The translations under genes and the position numbers were made by a program. Below, piece after piece: positions 27,266 through 36,934 of a stretch of 64,000 nucleotides of DNA (its first letter is position 1; each line of letters starts with the position of its first letter). The notes under the pieces were generated by a model, which ran no database searches, was not told the DNA's origin, and saw only the letters and a list, made by a program, of their open reading frames with translations. The stretch covers positions 1-64,000 of the forward strand of contig JAOARU010000064.1 of NCBI GenBank assembly GCA_025210675.1. Direction: 5' to 3'. Origin of the DNA: Candidatus Altimarinota bacterium (GTDB lineage: Bacteria; Patescibacteriota; Gracilibacteria; CAIRYL01; GCA-016699755).

Positions 27266-27301
27266 GTCAAAACCATAAAATCAAAATCACTATCCTCCTT
27301 T
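27266..27301 (-). promoter_or_regulatory. Displaced strong Shine-Dalgarno and possible leader peptide before the CBS gene
   Basis: On the minus strand AAAGGAGG (27294-27301) is an unusually strong ribosome site, but it lies 28 nt before the CBS-gene ATG, too far to serve it. A GTG three bases after it opens a 7-codon frame (MILILWF) that stops with TGA one base before that ATG. The site may drive a leader peptide with reinitiation at the CBS gene. Confidence 0.3.
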
Positions 27302-27306
27302 GATTT

Positions 27307-28332
27307 TTATTTGTCAAACTTTTTTAATTCATCAATAATTTTGTCCATATTTCCCTCCATAATCTCTTTTATTCCGAAAAAACTTTTTTTAATTCTGTGA
27401 TCTGTAATGCGATCTTGAGGAAAATTCCAAGTACGAATTTTTTCACTTCTGTCTCCTGATTTTATTTTACTACGACGTTCTTCACCTAATTTTTTGGCTT
27501 CTTCTTCATTTTTTTGCTCAATAACTCTCGATATCAATATACTATAGGCCTTTTCTTTATTTTTATGCTGTGATTTTTCATCTTGGCAACTAGCAACAAT
27601 ACCTGTCGGTATATGTGTAATCCTTACAGCAGAATCAGTAGTATTTACATGCTGACCTCCTGCACCAGAAGCTCTAAATGTATCTATTTTTAATTCATTA
27701 TCAGGTATTTCAATTTCTTCGGCATCATGCTCAGGACAGGCATAAACAGTGGCAGCAGAGGTATGTAGTCTACCTTTTGATTCTGTTTTTGGCACTCTCT
27801 GAACCCTATGTACCCCGCTCTCATAAGTAAAATACGAATAAGCATTATTTCCCCTTACAGCAAAAGAGACTTCCTTAACTGCTCCTGTCTCAGTTTCATT
27901 TTTTTCTATCATCTCAACTTTAAATCCCCTCAGCTCAGCATAACGCATATACATACGTGCTATTTCTCCTGCAAACAAACCCGCTTCATCGCCTCCTGTA
28001 CCAGCCCTGATCTCAACAATAGCATCTTTATGAGCATCTGGATCTTTTGGTGAAAGTAGCTCAATAATTTCTAGTTCTAATTTTTCATTTTCAATTTTTA
28101 GACCAGAAATCTCCTCTCTGGCAAGATCTGCCAATTCTTTATCTTTTAATAACTCCTGATTTTCCTCTATTGCATTTAAATTATCAACAAATTTCTTGAT
28201 CTTCTCATAAGAAGGCCTCATGTAGGAGACTTTTTTAGAAATCTTGCGCATCTCATCAGGATCAAGCTGTCCTATAAGCTTTTGCTCTAATTCTTCGTAT
28301 TCGCTGATTATTTTTTGCCATTTTTCATTCAT
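27307..28332 (-). CDS. prfA: Peptide chain release factor 1
   Basis: This 341-residue protein terminates translation at UAA and UAG. It has the catalytic GGQ (about 225-227, in ASGAGGQHVNTTDS) and the tripeptide-anticodon region PKT at about 181-183, fitting the RF1 PxT pattern rather than the SPF of RF2. I chose ATG 28332, which overlaps the secA stop in ATGAATGA; an upstream in-frame ATG at 28371 would add 13 unconserved residues inside secA. Many genes here end in TGA, so an RF2 gene must exist elsewhere. Confidence 0.95.
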   Translation of the reverse strand: MNEKWQKIISEYEELEQKLIGQLDPDEMRKISKKVSYMRPSYEKIKKFVDNLNAIEENQELLKDKELADLAREEISGLKIENEKLELEIIELLSPKDPDAHKDAIVEIRAGTGGDEAGLFAGEIARMYMRYAELRGFKVEMIEKNETETGAVKEVSFAVRGNNAYSYFTYESGVHRVQRVPKTESKGRLHTSAATVYACPEHDAEEIEIPDNELKIDTFRASGAGGQHVNTTDSAVRITHIPTGIVASCQDEKSQHKNKEKAYSILISRVIEQKNEEEAKKLGEERRSKIKSGDRSEKIRTWNFPQDRITDHRIKKSFFGIKEIMEGNMDKIIDELKKFDK

Positions 28333-30916
28333 GCTTACCGCAACATTTTTTGTATTTTTGGCCACTTCCACATGGACAAGGATCGTTTCTTCCTGTTTCA
28401 GATGTGTTTTTTATCGTTCTAGTTATGGTTTTTACTTTTTTCTTTGGCTTAAAACTTTCTTGGGCCCCAATCTCATCTTGATTTGTATTTACTTCTTTTG
28501 GCGCTTCTTCTCTAACTGGCATCTGGATATTAATTTTAACCTTAAACAAAGCATTTACAGTCTGTGAATCAATATTTTTTAATAATTCTTTAAACTTAAT
28601 AAATCCCTCTTGTTTAAATTCAAGAAGTGGATCTTTTTGAGCATAACTACGAAGAGATACGGTCTCACGAAGATGCTTCATCTCATCTAAGTGAGCAGGC
28701 CAAGCAGTATCAATAATATGTAGATACACCAACCTCTCAACATCAGAAAACCGCTCCGGATCAGGCAAATCAGCCTTTTTAACCTCTAGTTCACTCCTTA
28801 GATAATTAAAAGCAGACTCCTTTAATTCCTCTTTTTTTTCAAGTTGATTAATTTTTTCCTGTGAAAGCCTTTCAGGATTACTATGTATTGCCATAAGAGA
28901 CTCATAAATCTCTTTGCGATCCCACTCCTCAGGCTTTAAAAGCGTATTGTTCTCAACTATCTCATAACTTGTAGTCTGAAGCATATTCATTACATCTTCA
29001 TGTAAATTTTTATTTTCAAGAATTTTACGCCTTCTTTTATGAACAATCTCTCTGTGCTTATTAGTAACATCATCAAATTCCACAACATGCTTTCTAATAT
29101 CAAAATTACGTCCTTCTACCTTTTTTTGAGCATTTTCAATTGCACCTGAGACCATACGACTCTCAATTGGCATATCATCTGGAATATTGAGAGTATTCAT
29201 CATATTTTGCAACTTATCAGAACCAAAAAGCCTCATAAGTGGATCTTCGAGTGATACAAAAAACCTTGACTCACCTGGATCACCTTGACGACCAGCACGA
29301 CCCCTAAGCTGATTATCTATACGACGAGATTCATGACGCTCAGAACCTATTATACAAAGACCACCAAGCGCTTTTACTTCGTCATTTATCTTGATATCAG
29401 TACCACGACCCGCCATGTTTGTCGCAATAGTTACAGCACCTTTTTGTCCTGCATTTGCAACTATCTCAGCTTCTTTTTCATGTTGCTTAGCATTCAAAAC
29501 AGAATGATTGATACCAGCACGAGCAAGCGCCCCACTTAATGCTTCGGATTTTTCAATACTGATAGTGCCTATCAAGACTGGCTGACCTTTTTCATGACGA
29601 GACTTAACCTCATTTGCAATAGCTTGAAATTTACCATTTTCATTTTTATATACAAAATCCTTCTGATCTGTTCTTTGGATAGGCTTATTAGTAGGAATAG
29701 GTAAGGCATCAAGCCCGTAAATCTTAGCAAATTCCTCGGCCTCAGTCATAGCAGTACCTGTCATACCAGACAGTTTATTATACATACGAAAGTAATTTTG
29801 AAATGTAATTGTTGCCATTGTTCTACTCTCCCTCTTAATCTCAACATTTTCTTTTGCCTCAATCGCTTGATGAAGCCCTTCAGAATACCTACGACCCTCC
29901 ATCAAACGCCCTGTAAATTCATCAACAATTATTACTTCACCATCTTTAACTACATAGTCTGTATCCTTTTGGTAACATGTCTTAGCTCGCAAAGCATGCT
30001 CAATATGCCTAACCTCATCAAGACCAGCATCAACAAAAATATTTTGCACACCTAGCAACTCTTCCATCTTAGCAACACCCTCTTCTGTTAATGTTGCTGT
30101 TTTTTGTTTCTCGTCAATATTGTAATGTGTATTTTCTTGTAAATTTTGAATCAACTGAGCATAACGAGAATATTTTTGTGTAGACTCTTCAGCAGGCTGA
30201 GAAATAATCAAAGGCGTTCTGGCCTCATCAATTAAAATAGAATCAACCTCATCAATAATCGCATAATGCAAATCTCTCTGCACCATATGATCCAAATGAG
30301 AAACCATACCATCACGCAAAAAATCAAAACCAAGCTCATTGTTAGTAGCATAAGTAATATCAGCACTATAAGCCTCTTTGCGCTCATCAGGACTCATATC
30401 ATGAGTTATAACACCACTTGTAAGACCAAGAAAATCAAACAATGGCTTCATCCACTCACGATCACGACGAGCCAGATAGTCATTTACAGTAACTGCATGC
30501 ACACCCTTGCCGCTTAAAGCATTTAAAAAAATCGGCAAAGTGCTTACAAGTGTCTTACCTTCACCTGTTTTCATTTCTGCAATACGTCCTTTATGCAAGA
30601 CTATTCCACCAATTAACTGCACATCATAAGGCACCATTTCCCAGATAAACTCACCATTAAGTAGGGGGAATTTTTGTCCTGAAATACGCCTGCAAGCATT
30701 TTTTACTACTGCAAATGCCTCTTGTAGCAAATCATCTTCTGTTTCCTTGTTTTTTAAACGTTCTCTAAATTCATCGACTTTTGCCCTAAGTTCATCATCT
30801 GTTAATGATTGATATTCATTTTCTATTTGATTGATTTTGTCGACTATTTTTTGAAGTTGGCTTATTTCTTTTTGTACTGGATCACCAAATACTTTATTAA
30901 TTAACTTTTGGATCAT
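28325..30916 (-). CDS. secA: Preprotein translocase ATPase SecA
   Basis: This 863-residue motor drives unfolded preproteins through SecYEG. It has Walker A in EMKTGEGKTLVS (near 115-124), VNDYLARRDREWM, DEVDSILIDEARTPLIIS and helicase motifs GRGTDI and RGRAGRQGDPG. A C-terminal SEC-C zinc motif (CPCGSGQKYKKCC) binds SecB-like partners or ribosomes. Length is typical. It is the first gene of secA-prfA-CBS-transporter; the 8-bp overlap with prfA implies coupling. Confidence 0.97.
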   Translation of the reverse strand: MIQKLINKVFGDPVQKEISQLQKIVDKINQIENEYQSLTDDELRAKVDEFRERLKNKETEDDLLQEAFAVVKNACRRISGQKFPLLNGEFIWEMVPYDVQLIGGIVLHKGRIAEMKTGEGKTLVSTLPIFLNALSGKGVHAVTVNDYLARRDREWMKPLFDFLGLTSGVITHDMSPDERKEAYSADITYATNNELGFDFLRDGMVSHLDHMVQRDLHYAIIDEVDSILIDEARTPLIISQPAEESTQKYSRYAQLIQNLQENTHYNIDEKQKTATLTEEGVAKMEELLGVQNIFVDAGLDEVRHIEHALRAKTCYQKDTDYVVKDGEVIIVDEFTGRLMEGRRYSEGLHQAIEAKENVEIKRESRTMATITFQNYFRMYNKLSGMTGTAMTEAEEFAKIYGLDALPIPTNKPIQRTDQKDFVYKNENGKFQAIANEVKSRHEKGQPVLIGTISIEKSEALSGALARAGINHSVLNAKQHEKEAEIVANAGQKGAVTIATNMAGRGTDIKINDEVKALGGLCIIGSERHESRRIDNQLRGRAGRQGDPGESRFFVSLEDPLMRLFGSDKLQNMMNTLNIPDDMPIESRMVSGAIENAQKKVEGRNFDIRKHVVEFDDVTNKHREIVHKRRRKILENKNLHEDVMNMLQTTSYEIVENNTLLKPEEWDRKEIYESLMAIHSNPERLSQEKINQLEKKEELKESAFNYLRSELEVKKADLPDPERFSDVERLVYLHIIDTAWPAHLDEMKHLRETVSLRSYAQKDPLLEFKQEGFIKFKELLKNIDSQTVNALFKVKINIQMPVREEAPKEVNTNQDEIGAQESFKPKKKVKTITRTIKNTSETGRNDPCPCGSGQKYKKCCGKHE

Positions 30917-31010
30917 ATTTTTTATAAAGCTAGATCATTGTGCCACGAATGATGTCAAAAGTGAAGAGATGAAAAAAAGATTGAAATGAATCTAAAAATC
31001 AGGCAAAATA

Positions 31011-31039
31011 TTGTGCGTAATTATCTTATATAGTATATA
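31011..31039 (+). promoter_or_regulatory. Putative tRNA-Ser promoter
   Basis: TTGTGC (31011-31016), 17 bp, TATATA (31034-31039). The start would fall about 14 nt before the mature tRNA 5' end. The -10 lies in a 17-bp palindrome CTTATATAGTATATAAG. Confidence 0.45.
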
Positions 31040-31060
31040 AGAATGAATATATAAAATTAC

Positions 31061-31511
<451 letters not shown>

Positions 31512-32786
31512 ATGGACAAAATTCAAAAGATACATGCGAGGGAAGTCCTTGATTCGAGAGGCAACCCCACTATTGAAGTAGAAATTTTTTTGACCAATGG
31601 TCTTAAAACAAATGCTATAGTACCAAGTGGTGCCTCAACTGGCTCTCATGAAGCTGTTGAGCTTCGTGATGGTGACCTAGATCGCTACCTTGGCAAGGGT
31701 GTTTTAAAAGCAATTAGCAATGTAAATACTATCATTGCAGATGCAATAGAAGGCATGGATCCGACTGATCAAGAAGCGATTGACCAAAAAATGATCGAAC
31801 TTGATGGCACAAAAAACAAATCAAAACTAGGAGCAAATGCAATTCTAGGAGTATCGCTTGCAGTTTGTAAAATAGGAGCAATGAGTAAGCGTACTAGTCT
31901 TTTTCAATATTTTGCAAATATTACCAAAAAAGGTTTTGCTACAAAACTTCCAACGCCTTTTATGAATATTATAAACGGAGGAGCACATGCTGACAGCGGA
32001 CTTGAGATTCAAGAATTTATGCTTGTTCCAACTGGTGCAGCTGATTTTTCAGAAGCACTTAAAATAGGCGCTGAGACATTTCATAATTTAAAAAAAATAC
32101 TCAAAGATGAAGGCCATGTAGTAGCAGTTGGCGACGAGGGCGGTTTTGCTCCACACTTAAAAACCAACGAAGAAGCTATTGAAATCATTTTAAAAGCAGC
32201 TGAAAAAGCAGGACACAAGGACAAGGTAAAAATAGCACTTGATGTGGCTGCAAATGAATTTTACGACGAAAATAAAAAATCCTATATTGTAAAAGGTGAA
32301 GCTAAAACAGCAGACGATATGGTTGATTTTTATACTGATTTAGCAAACAAGTATCCTATTATTTCTATTGAGGATCCTTTTATTGAAGATGACTTTGAGT
32401 CTTGCGCAAAATTAACAGCTAAAATTGGCGACAAAGTACAAATTGTGGGCGATGATTTATTGGTTACAAATATTGAACGTATTGCAAAAGGCATTGATAT
32501 GAAAGCAATGAACGCTGTTTTGATTAAATTTAATCAAATAGGCACAATCACAGAAACCATCAAAGCTATTCAAATGGCTCACGAGTCTGGCTGGGAAGCT
32601 ATGGTATCACATAGGAGCGGTGAAACCGAAGACACAACAATAGCTGATTTATGCGTAGGACTCTCAACAGGACAGATTAAAACAGGCTCACTCTGTCGCT
32701 CTGAAAGAATAGCTAAATACAATCAACTTCTTAGAATAGAAGAATCACTTTCAGGAAAGGCAACTTATCAAGGAGAAATTAAATAA
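31512..32786 (+). CDS. eno: Enolase
   Basis: This 424-residue glycolytic enzyme converts 2-phosphoglycerate to phosphoenolpyruvate. It has AREVLDSRGNPTIEVE, VPSGASTGSHEAVELRD, the catalytic Glu region GDEGGFAPHL, the Mg ligand segment ISIEDPF and the signature VSHRSGETEDTTIADL. Length is normal. It is monocistronic, with a palindrome directly upstream, and its last 8 bp overlap the convergent O-antigen-ligase-like gene. Confidence 0.97.
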   Translation: MDKIQKIHAREVLDSRGNPTIEVEIFLTNGLKTNAIVPSGASTGSHEAVELRDGDLDRYLGKGVLKAISNVNTIIADAIEGMDPTDQEAIDQKMIELDGTKNKSKLGANAILGVSLAVCKIGAMSKRTSLFQYFANITKKGFATKLPTPFMNIINGGAHADSGLEIQEFMLVPTGAADFSEALKIGAETFHNLKKILKDEGHVVAVGDEGGFAPHLKTNEEAIEIILKAAEKAGHKDKVKIALDVAANEFYDENKKSYIVKGEAKTADDMVDFYTDLANKYPIISIEDPFIEDDFESCAKLTAKIGDKVQIVGDDLLVTNIERIAKGIDMKAMNAVLIKFNQIGTITETIKAIQMAHESGWEAMVSHRSGETEDTTIADLCVGLSTGQIKTGSLCRSERIAKYNQLLRIEESLSGKATYQGEIK

Positions 32787-33963
32787 AAAACTTCTTCAAC
32801 AAACCATGCTCTTCTTTACGAAAAAACAATCCCATAAAAATAGCAAGGAGCATTAACCCCGTATAGATACTCCATAAAAAATGATCAAAAAGCCCAAAGA
32901 CAAAGAAAACCATAATCAAACTTCTTTGGGCTTTGTTTTTAATAAAAGCCAATACAAAAAACAAGAACATTACAACACCAGCCAAGACACCCACCTCAGC
33001 GCTTATTAATAAAAATAAACTGTGAACAGGTTGCATACTCCATGGCGCTATATCTTGCAAATACAAGATATAATTTCTAACACCTACTCCCCATGGATAA
33101 TCTCTAATTATAAAAAAAGCATCATCAAATCCACCCAATCGCTCAGTTAAAGAGTCTCCCAAAACAAGCCTCTCCATTAAAAGCTCACGAACAGGTGCAT
33201 AAATTAAAAAAAGCAAAATTAATAACAGTGCCCACAAAAAATCCTTTTTCTTAAATAAAAGCCCACAAAAAAGCGCCAAAATACCAGTCCTAGAAAAAGT
33301 CAGAACAATCGGAATAATCAATAAATACCTTAAATAAAACCACGGTTTTTTTATAAAATCTCCCAGAAAAAAACTCAAAACAAGAAAAAAGCTTAAAATA
33401 TTTGGATGCAAAAAAGTACCACTAGCCCTCAAATGATCTGCAAATTTAGGCATGCCCGCATCTATTGCGTTGAGTGACTGCTCCCTAACAAAACCAAGCC
33501 CCGCACTATGACCTATAATAAATTGCGTCACACCAAGCGCTCCCTGAAAAAGAGCTACACAAAACAATATCCAAGCAATATTTTTAAAAGGATATTTAGA
33601 ACTATATATAAAAACACCAGCCAAAAATGCCTCAAAAACTTTTAATGCACCAAGGAATGCTAATTTTTGCTCAACAGCAAAAATACTAGCCACCTCAAGA
33701 CTCAAAAAAAACCCAAGCAGTAAAAAAAGAAAACTTTTTTGGGTTGTTGTGTTTTTTTTAATAAAAGCAAAAAACAAAAAACTGAACCCTAAAAAAATCT
33801 CACTTATCTCAAAAAATATAGTTAAATACTCAGAAAAAAATCCCGTCATAAAGCTCATATCTCCATAAATAATCTTGCGAACTGGAAAGGTGCAAGTCAA
33901 TAAAAACAAGCTAAAAAACCAATATGAGATTTTTTCTGCCGAAATTAATTTTAATTTTTTCAC
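32779..33963 (-). CDS. O-antigen ligase-like (Wzy/WaaL) membrane protein
   Basis: This 394-residue polytopic protein has about 12 membrane helices and a large loop before the last ones. Family features are the helix with FSRTGILALFCGLLF, the loop with GDSLTERLGGFDDAFFIIRDYPWGVGVRNYI and QPVHSLFLLISAEVGVL. Such enzymes transfer or polymerise lipid-linked glycans on the outer membrane face; in a lineage without LPS it may act on S-layer or wall glycans (inference). It starts with GTG at 33963; no ATG lies nearby in frame. Confidence 0.8.
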   Translation of the reverse strand: MKKLKLISAEKISYWFFSLFLLTCTFPVRKIIYGDMSFMTGFFSEYLTIFFEISEIFLGFSFLFFAFIKKNTTTQKSFLFLLLGFFLSLEVASIFAVEQKLAFLGALKVFEAFLAGVFIYSSKYPFKNIAWILFCVALFQGALGVTQFIIGHSAGLGFVREQSLNAIDAGMPKFADHLRASGTFLHPNILSFFLVLSFFLGDFIKKPWFYLRYLLIIPIVLTFSRTGILALFCGLLFKKKDFLWALLLILLFLIYAPVRELLMERLVLGDSLTERLGGFDDAFFIIRDYPWGVGVRNYILYLQDIAPWSMQPVHSLFLLISAEVGVLAGVVMFLFFVLAFIKNKAQRSLIMVFFVFGLFDHFLWSIYTGLMLLAIFMGLFFRKEEHGLLKKFFI

Positions 33964-34034
33964 ATCTTAATTCAATTAAATACTTGCATTTTTTGCAAGC
34001 TTTTTTCAAAATAAACCTGATATTTAACTTTAAA

Positions 34035-34616
34035 ATGAATAAAAAAATACTCTTTCTATTATCCTTTATCTTGTTTACACCGCTTTGTACCGCTGAATGT
34101 GTAGATCAAGATAAGGATCGCTTTTATGCTGATGATGGATTTGGGTGTGAAGAAGAAGATTTAGGACTTGGTTCAAAAGGCATGGAGGAACTTAGGTGTG
34201 ATTTTGCAACAATTGATGTAGAAGACCCTGAGCAGCCAGATGCCAACAAGGTCTATAATCCTGATATTGCTGGCAAAAAAACCATTAAAGGAAATACTAT
34301 TAATCCAAATCAAATCGAAAAAATGGACAACGGTATTGATGAAAACTGTGATAGCGAAGACGGTCAATTAGGCTTTGGAGGAGAAGACAAAGACCTAGGC
34401 AGCATGATTGATAAAATCGCTACTATCCTAGGCAACCTTGTAGGTGGAATCTCTGTAATAATTGTAATCTGGGGAGGAATCATGTTTGCAACTGCAGCAG
34501 GCGACGAAGAGCGTACAGCAAAAGCAAAAAAAGCAATTATAGGAGCATTGATTGGTGCTATTATTGGCTTCTTGGCTCCATTTATCGTAGGATATGTAAT
34601 TACAAATTTTGCATAA
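34035..34616 (+). CDS. MopE-like metal-binding motif fused to TrbC/VirB2-like membrane domain
   Basis: This 193-residue exported protein has a signal peptide (about 1-19). The segment starting CVDQDKDRFYADDGFGCEEED and ending NPNQIEKMDNGIDENCD matches the repeat called the putative metal-binding (MopE) motif: an Asp-rich loop, then a proline-flanked NGIDENCD. Four cysteines lie in this half. After it come two TM helices (about 122-145 and 165-190) around a charged loop GDEERTAKAKKA, as in TrbC/VirB2-type proteins. I infer a membrane subunit with an extracytoplasmic metal-binding head. I chose ATG 34035 because it begins a clean signal peptide. It ends at a terminator and is a single-gene unit. 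Confidence 0.7.
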   Translation: MNKKILFLLSFILFTPLCTAECVDQDKDRFYADDGFGCEEEDLGLGSKGMEELRCDFATIDVEDPEQPDANKVYNPDIAGKKTIKGNTINPNQIEKMDNGIDENCDSEDGQLGFGGEDKDLGSMIDKIATILGNLVGGISVIIVIWGGIMFATAAGDEERTAKAKKAIIGALIGAIIGFLAPFIVGYVITNFA

Positions 34617-34625
34617 TAGACATCT

Positions 34626-34657
34626 AAAAAAAGCCTCACAAACTTGTGAGGCTTTTT
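34626..34657 (+). terminator. Intrinsic terminator after the MopE/VirB2-like gene
   Basis: GCCTCACAA and TTGTGAGGC form a perfect 9-bp stem with a 2-nt centre (AC), with an A run before and five T after. It starts about 10 bp past the stop. Confidence 0.85.
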
Positions 34658-34802
34658 AATTATTAAATCTAAGCCCAAAACAAAAAAGATATGACCGACC
34701 TTATGTTTTATGTCTTATCTTACTATTGGATCTTGTATTTTTTGCATTTGCTTTATTTTATCAAAAAAATAAGTAATATATAAAAGTGTTTTTATTTTTA
34801 AA

Positions 34803-35504
34803 ATGAACGAATTAATATTTTTAGGACTTTTTATCATACTGGCTCTTACTGCACTCTGGTGTAACAAAAAAGGCGAAGGCTATCTATATGCCCTTATTGC
34901 TGCTCTTAGTATGATGCTTAATATTTTTGTAATTAAGCCATTTGATTTATTTGGATTAACAACATATGGCGGAAACGTGATTTGTGGTTGTATTTTTCTA
35001 GCAACAGACCTACTTAATGAACACCACGGAAAACAAAAAGCTCTCAATGGCGTAAAAATAGGATTTTTTAGCTTATTGATCTACTTTGTAGTCTCACAGG
35101 CTTATCTTAATATGCAAATAGCACCACTTGATGGATCTGAGGAAATCCAATCCAGCCTAATGACTGTTTTTGCTCCTGCATTTGGTATAGTAGTAGCTAG
35201 CCTTTCAGCATTTTTGATTAGCAATACAACAGATGTATTTATCTACAATCTCATATACAAAAAAACAAAAGGCAAATATCTATGGCTCAGAAACAACACC
35301 TCAACGCTTGTAGCTCAATTTTTAGATACAGTGGTTTTTTCTTTTATTGCTGTTGGATTTGGATTTTTTGAGATAAGCATTGTTTGGGAAGTGATATTGT
35401 TTGCATATATTTTTAAAGTAGCTGTATCTATCTTAGATACACCTTTTGTTTATTTATCGCATTATGGCATTTTTCGAAGTAATCAAAAAAGACAAGAAAA
35501 CTAG
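34803..35504 (+). CDS. yhhQ: Queuosine precursor transporter (YhhQ/VUT family)
   Basis: This 233-residue membrane protein has six to seven TM helices and the family markers CGCIFLATDLLNEHHGK, ALNGVKIGF, ISNTTDVFIY and VAQFLDTVVFSFIAV. It imports queuine or preQ1-type bases. The tRNA-guanine transglycosylase gene overlaps its 3' end by 41 bp, which supports a salvage pathway. The upstream 180-bp gap holds a terminator and an A/T-rich leader. Confidence 0.92.
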   Translation: MNELIFLGLFIILALTALWCNKKGEGYLYALIAALSMMLNIFVIKPFDLFGLTTYGGNVICGCIFLATDLLNEHHGKQKALNGVKIGFFSLLIYFVVSQAYLNMQIAPLDGSEEIQSSLMTVFAPAFGIVVASLSAFLISNTTDVFIYNLIYKKTKGKYLWLRNNTSTLVAQFLDTVVFSFIAVGFGFFEISIVWEVILFAYIFKVAVSILDTPFVYLSHYGIFRSNQKRQEN

Positions 35505-36639
35505 AGCAAAAGCAGGTGTCATAAACACTCTTCATGGACCACTAGAAACTCCGATGATTATGATTGTGGGCACAAAAGCCACAGTTAAAGGCATCACCCC
35601 CGCTCAACTTAAAGAAATCAATGTGCCTTGTGTACTTTGTAATACTTATCACTTGTACTTAAATCCGGGTCAAGATTTAATAGCTCAAGCAGGGGGTCTG
35701 CATGGATTCATGAAATACTCTGGACCTATGTTTACAGACAGTGGAGGTTTTCAAATATTTTCAATGGGACACGGAACTATTTCTGACGAAATAAAAGGCA
35801 AAGGTAACCGCAATCGTCAAAAAACATTATTAAAACTCAATGAAAAAGGTGCAATATTTAAATCATACCTTGATGGCAGCCTTTATGAGCTTACACCTGA
35901 AAAATCAATTCAAATTCAGCACAAACTAGGAGCAGATATGATTGCTGTGCTTGATGAATGCACGCCTTTTCATGTCACAAAACGCTACACAGAACGCTCA
36001 ATGCACATGACTCATCGCTGGCTTGATCGCTGTATAATCGAACACAAGCGCCTCAAATCCAAACAAGCTCTTTATGGCATAGTACAGGGTGGAATCTATC
36101 CAGATCTACGTAAAATATCTTGTGAATACATTGCCAATAGTGGAACTCCGGGGATTTGTATTGGTGGATCACTCGGCAAAGACAAAGCCCAAATGGACGA
36201 AACCGTTAAAATGTGCCACGATATAATAGGTGACACAAAACCCGTACATTTATTGGGCATTGGTGGAGATTTAATCGACTTAATGAGAGGTGTAGAAAAT
36301 GGAATGGATACTTTTGATTGTGTTGCTCCAACTCGCAATGCTCGTCATGGCTCACTTTTTCACACAAAAGCCCCAAACAAAAAAATTAATATTACACGCT
36401 CAGAATACCGCAACGACATGTCTCCAATTGACGAAGATTGTGATTGTTATGTGTGTCGTAATTTTTCAAAAGCCTATATTAATTACCTACTAAGAGCCAA
36501 AGAAATGCTTGGGGTTGAACTTTGTTCCTATCACAACATATATTATATAATTAATTTTATGCGAAAAATTCGCCAAGCAATCCTGGAAGACAGGCTTGAG
36601 GAATTCAAAATTAGTTTTTTTGGTGAAGAATTAACTTAA
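35464..36639 (+). CDS. tgt: tRNA-guanine transglycosylase
   Basis: This 391-residue enzyme exchanges guanine-34 of GUN-anticodon tRNAs for a queuosine base. It has NTYHLYLNPG, FTDSGGFQIFS with the base-binding Asp, GIVQGGIYPDLR, the C-terminal VAPTRNARHG and the zinc ligands CDCYVCRN with a later His. I chose ATG 35464 (MAFFEVIKKD); the ATG at 35446 adds six residues not typical of the family. It overlaps the transporter by 41 bp, so both genes are probably one operon. Confidence 0.96.
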   Translation: MAFFEVIKKDKKTRAKAGVINTLHGPLETPMIMIVGTKATVKGITPAQLKEINVPCVLCNTYHLYLNPGQDLIAQAGGLHGFMKYSGPMFTDSGGFQIFSMGHGTISDEIKGKGNRNRQKTLLKLNEKGAIFKSYLDGSLYELTPEKSIQIQHKLGADMIAVLDECTPFHVTKRYTERSMHMTHRWLDRCIIEHKRLKSKQALYGIVQGGIYPDLRKISCEYIANSGTPGICIGGSLGKDKAQMDETVKMCHDIIGDTKPVHLLGIGGDLIDLMRGVENGMDTFDCVAPTRNARHGSLFHTKAPNKKINITRSEYRNDMSPIDEDCDCYVCRNFSKAYINYLLRAKEMLGVELCSYHNIYYIINFMRKIRQAILEDRLEEFKISFFGEELT

Positions 36640-36664
36640 AAAATCCCAAATTAAATCTATATAC

Positions 36665-36694
36665 AAAAAACACCCCAGTAGCCTGGGGTGTTTT
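36665..36694. terminator. Terminator shared by tgt and rpsR
   Basis: CACCCCAG-TAGC-CTGGGGTG forms an 8-bp GC-rich stem, with six A on one side and four T on the other. It can end transcription from both convergent genes. Confidence 0.85.
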
Positions 36695-36705
36695 AATTAT
36701 CAAAT

Positions 36706-36918
36706 TTATTTTACAAATGGTAAAAGTGCTAAATGTCTTGCTCTTTTGATCGCAACAGCAAGCTTTTTTTGATGGCGCAAACAAGTACCTGTATAATATC
36801 TTGGTTTGATTTTTGAAAAATAAGTGATGTATTTTTTCAAAAGTGATACATTTTTGTAATCAATATGTTTGATTTGTTCTTGGCAGAACTCACATTTTCT
36901 ATTTTCGTATGTTGACAT
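36706..36918 (-). CDS. rpsR: 30S ribosomal protein S18
   Basis: This 70-residue ribosomal protein binds the 30S platform next to S6. It has YKNVSLLKKYIT, the conserved IKPRYYTGTCLRHQKKLAVAIKRARHLALLPF and a Cys pair (CEFC) with a further Cys and His, indicating the zinc-binding form. It follows rpsF by 16 bp. Confidence 0.97.
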   Translation of the reverse strand: MSTYENRKCEFCQEQIKHIDYKNVSLLKKYITYFSKIKPRYYTGTCLRHQKKLAVAIKRARHLALLPFVK

Positions 36919-36934
36919 GGTAAATCAAAAAAAA

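Noticed and set aside
10005-30916. UGA recoding as in Gracilibacteria/Absconditabacteria
   Set aside because: dus, murG and secA end at UGA exactly where the families end, and coupled downstream starts overlap these stops; no conserved protein contains in-frame UGA.
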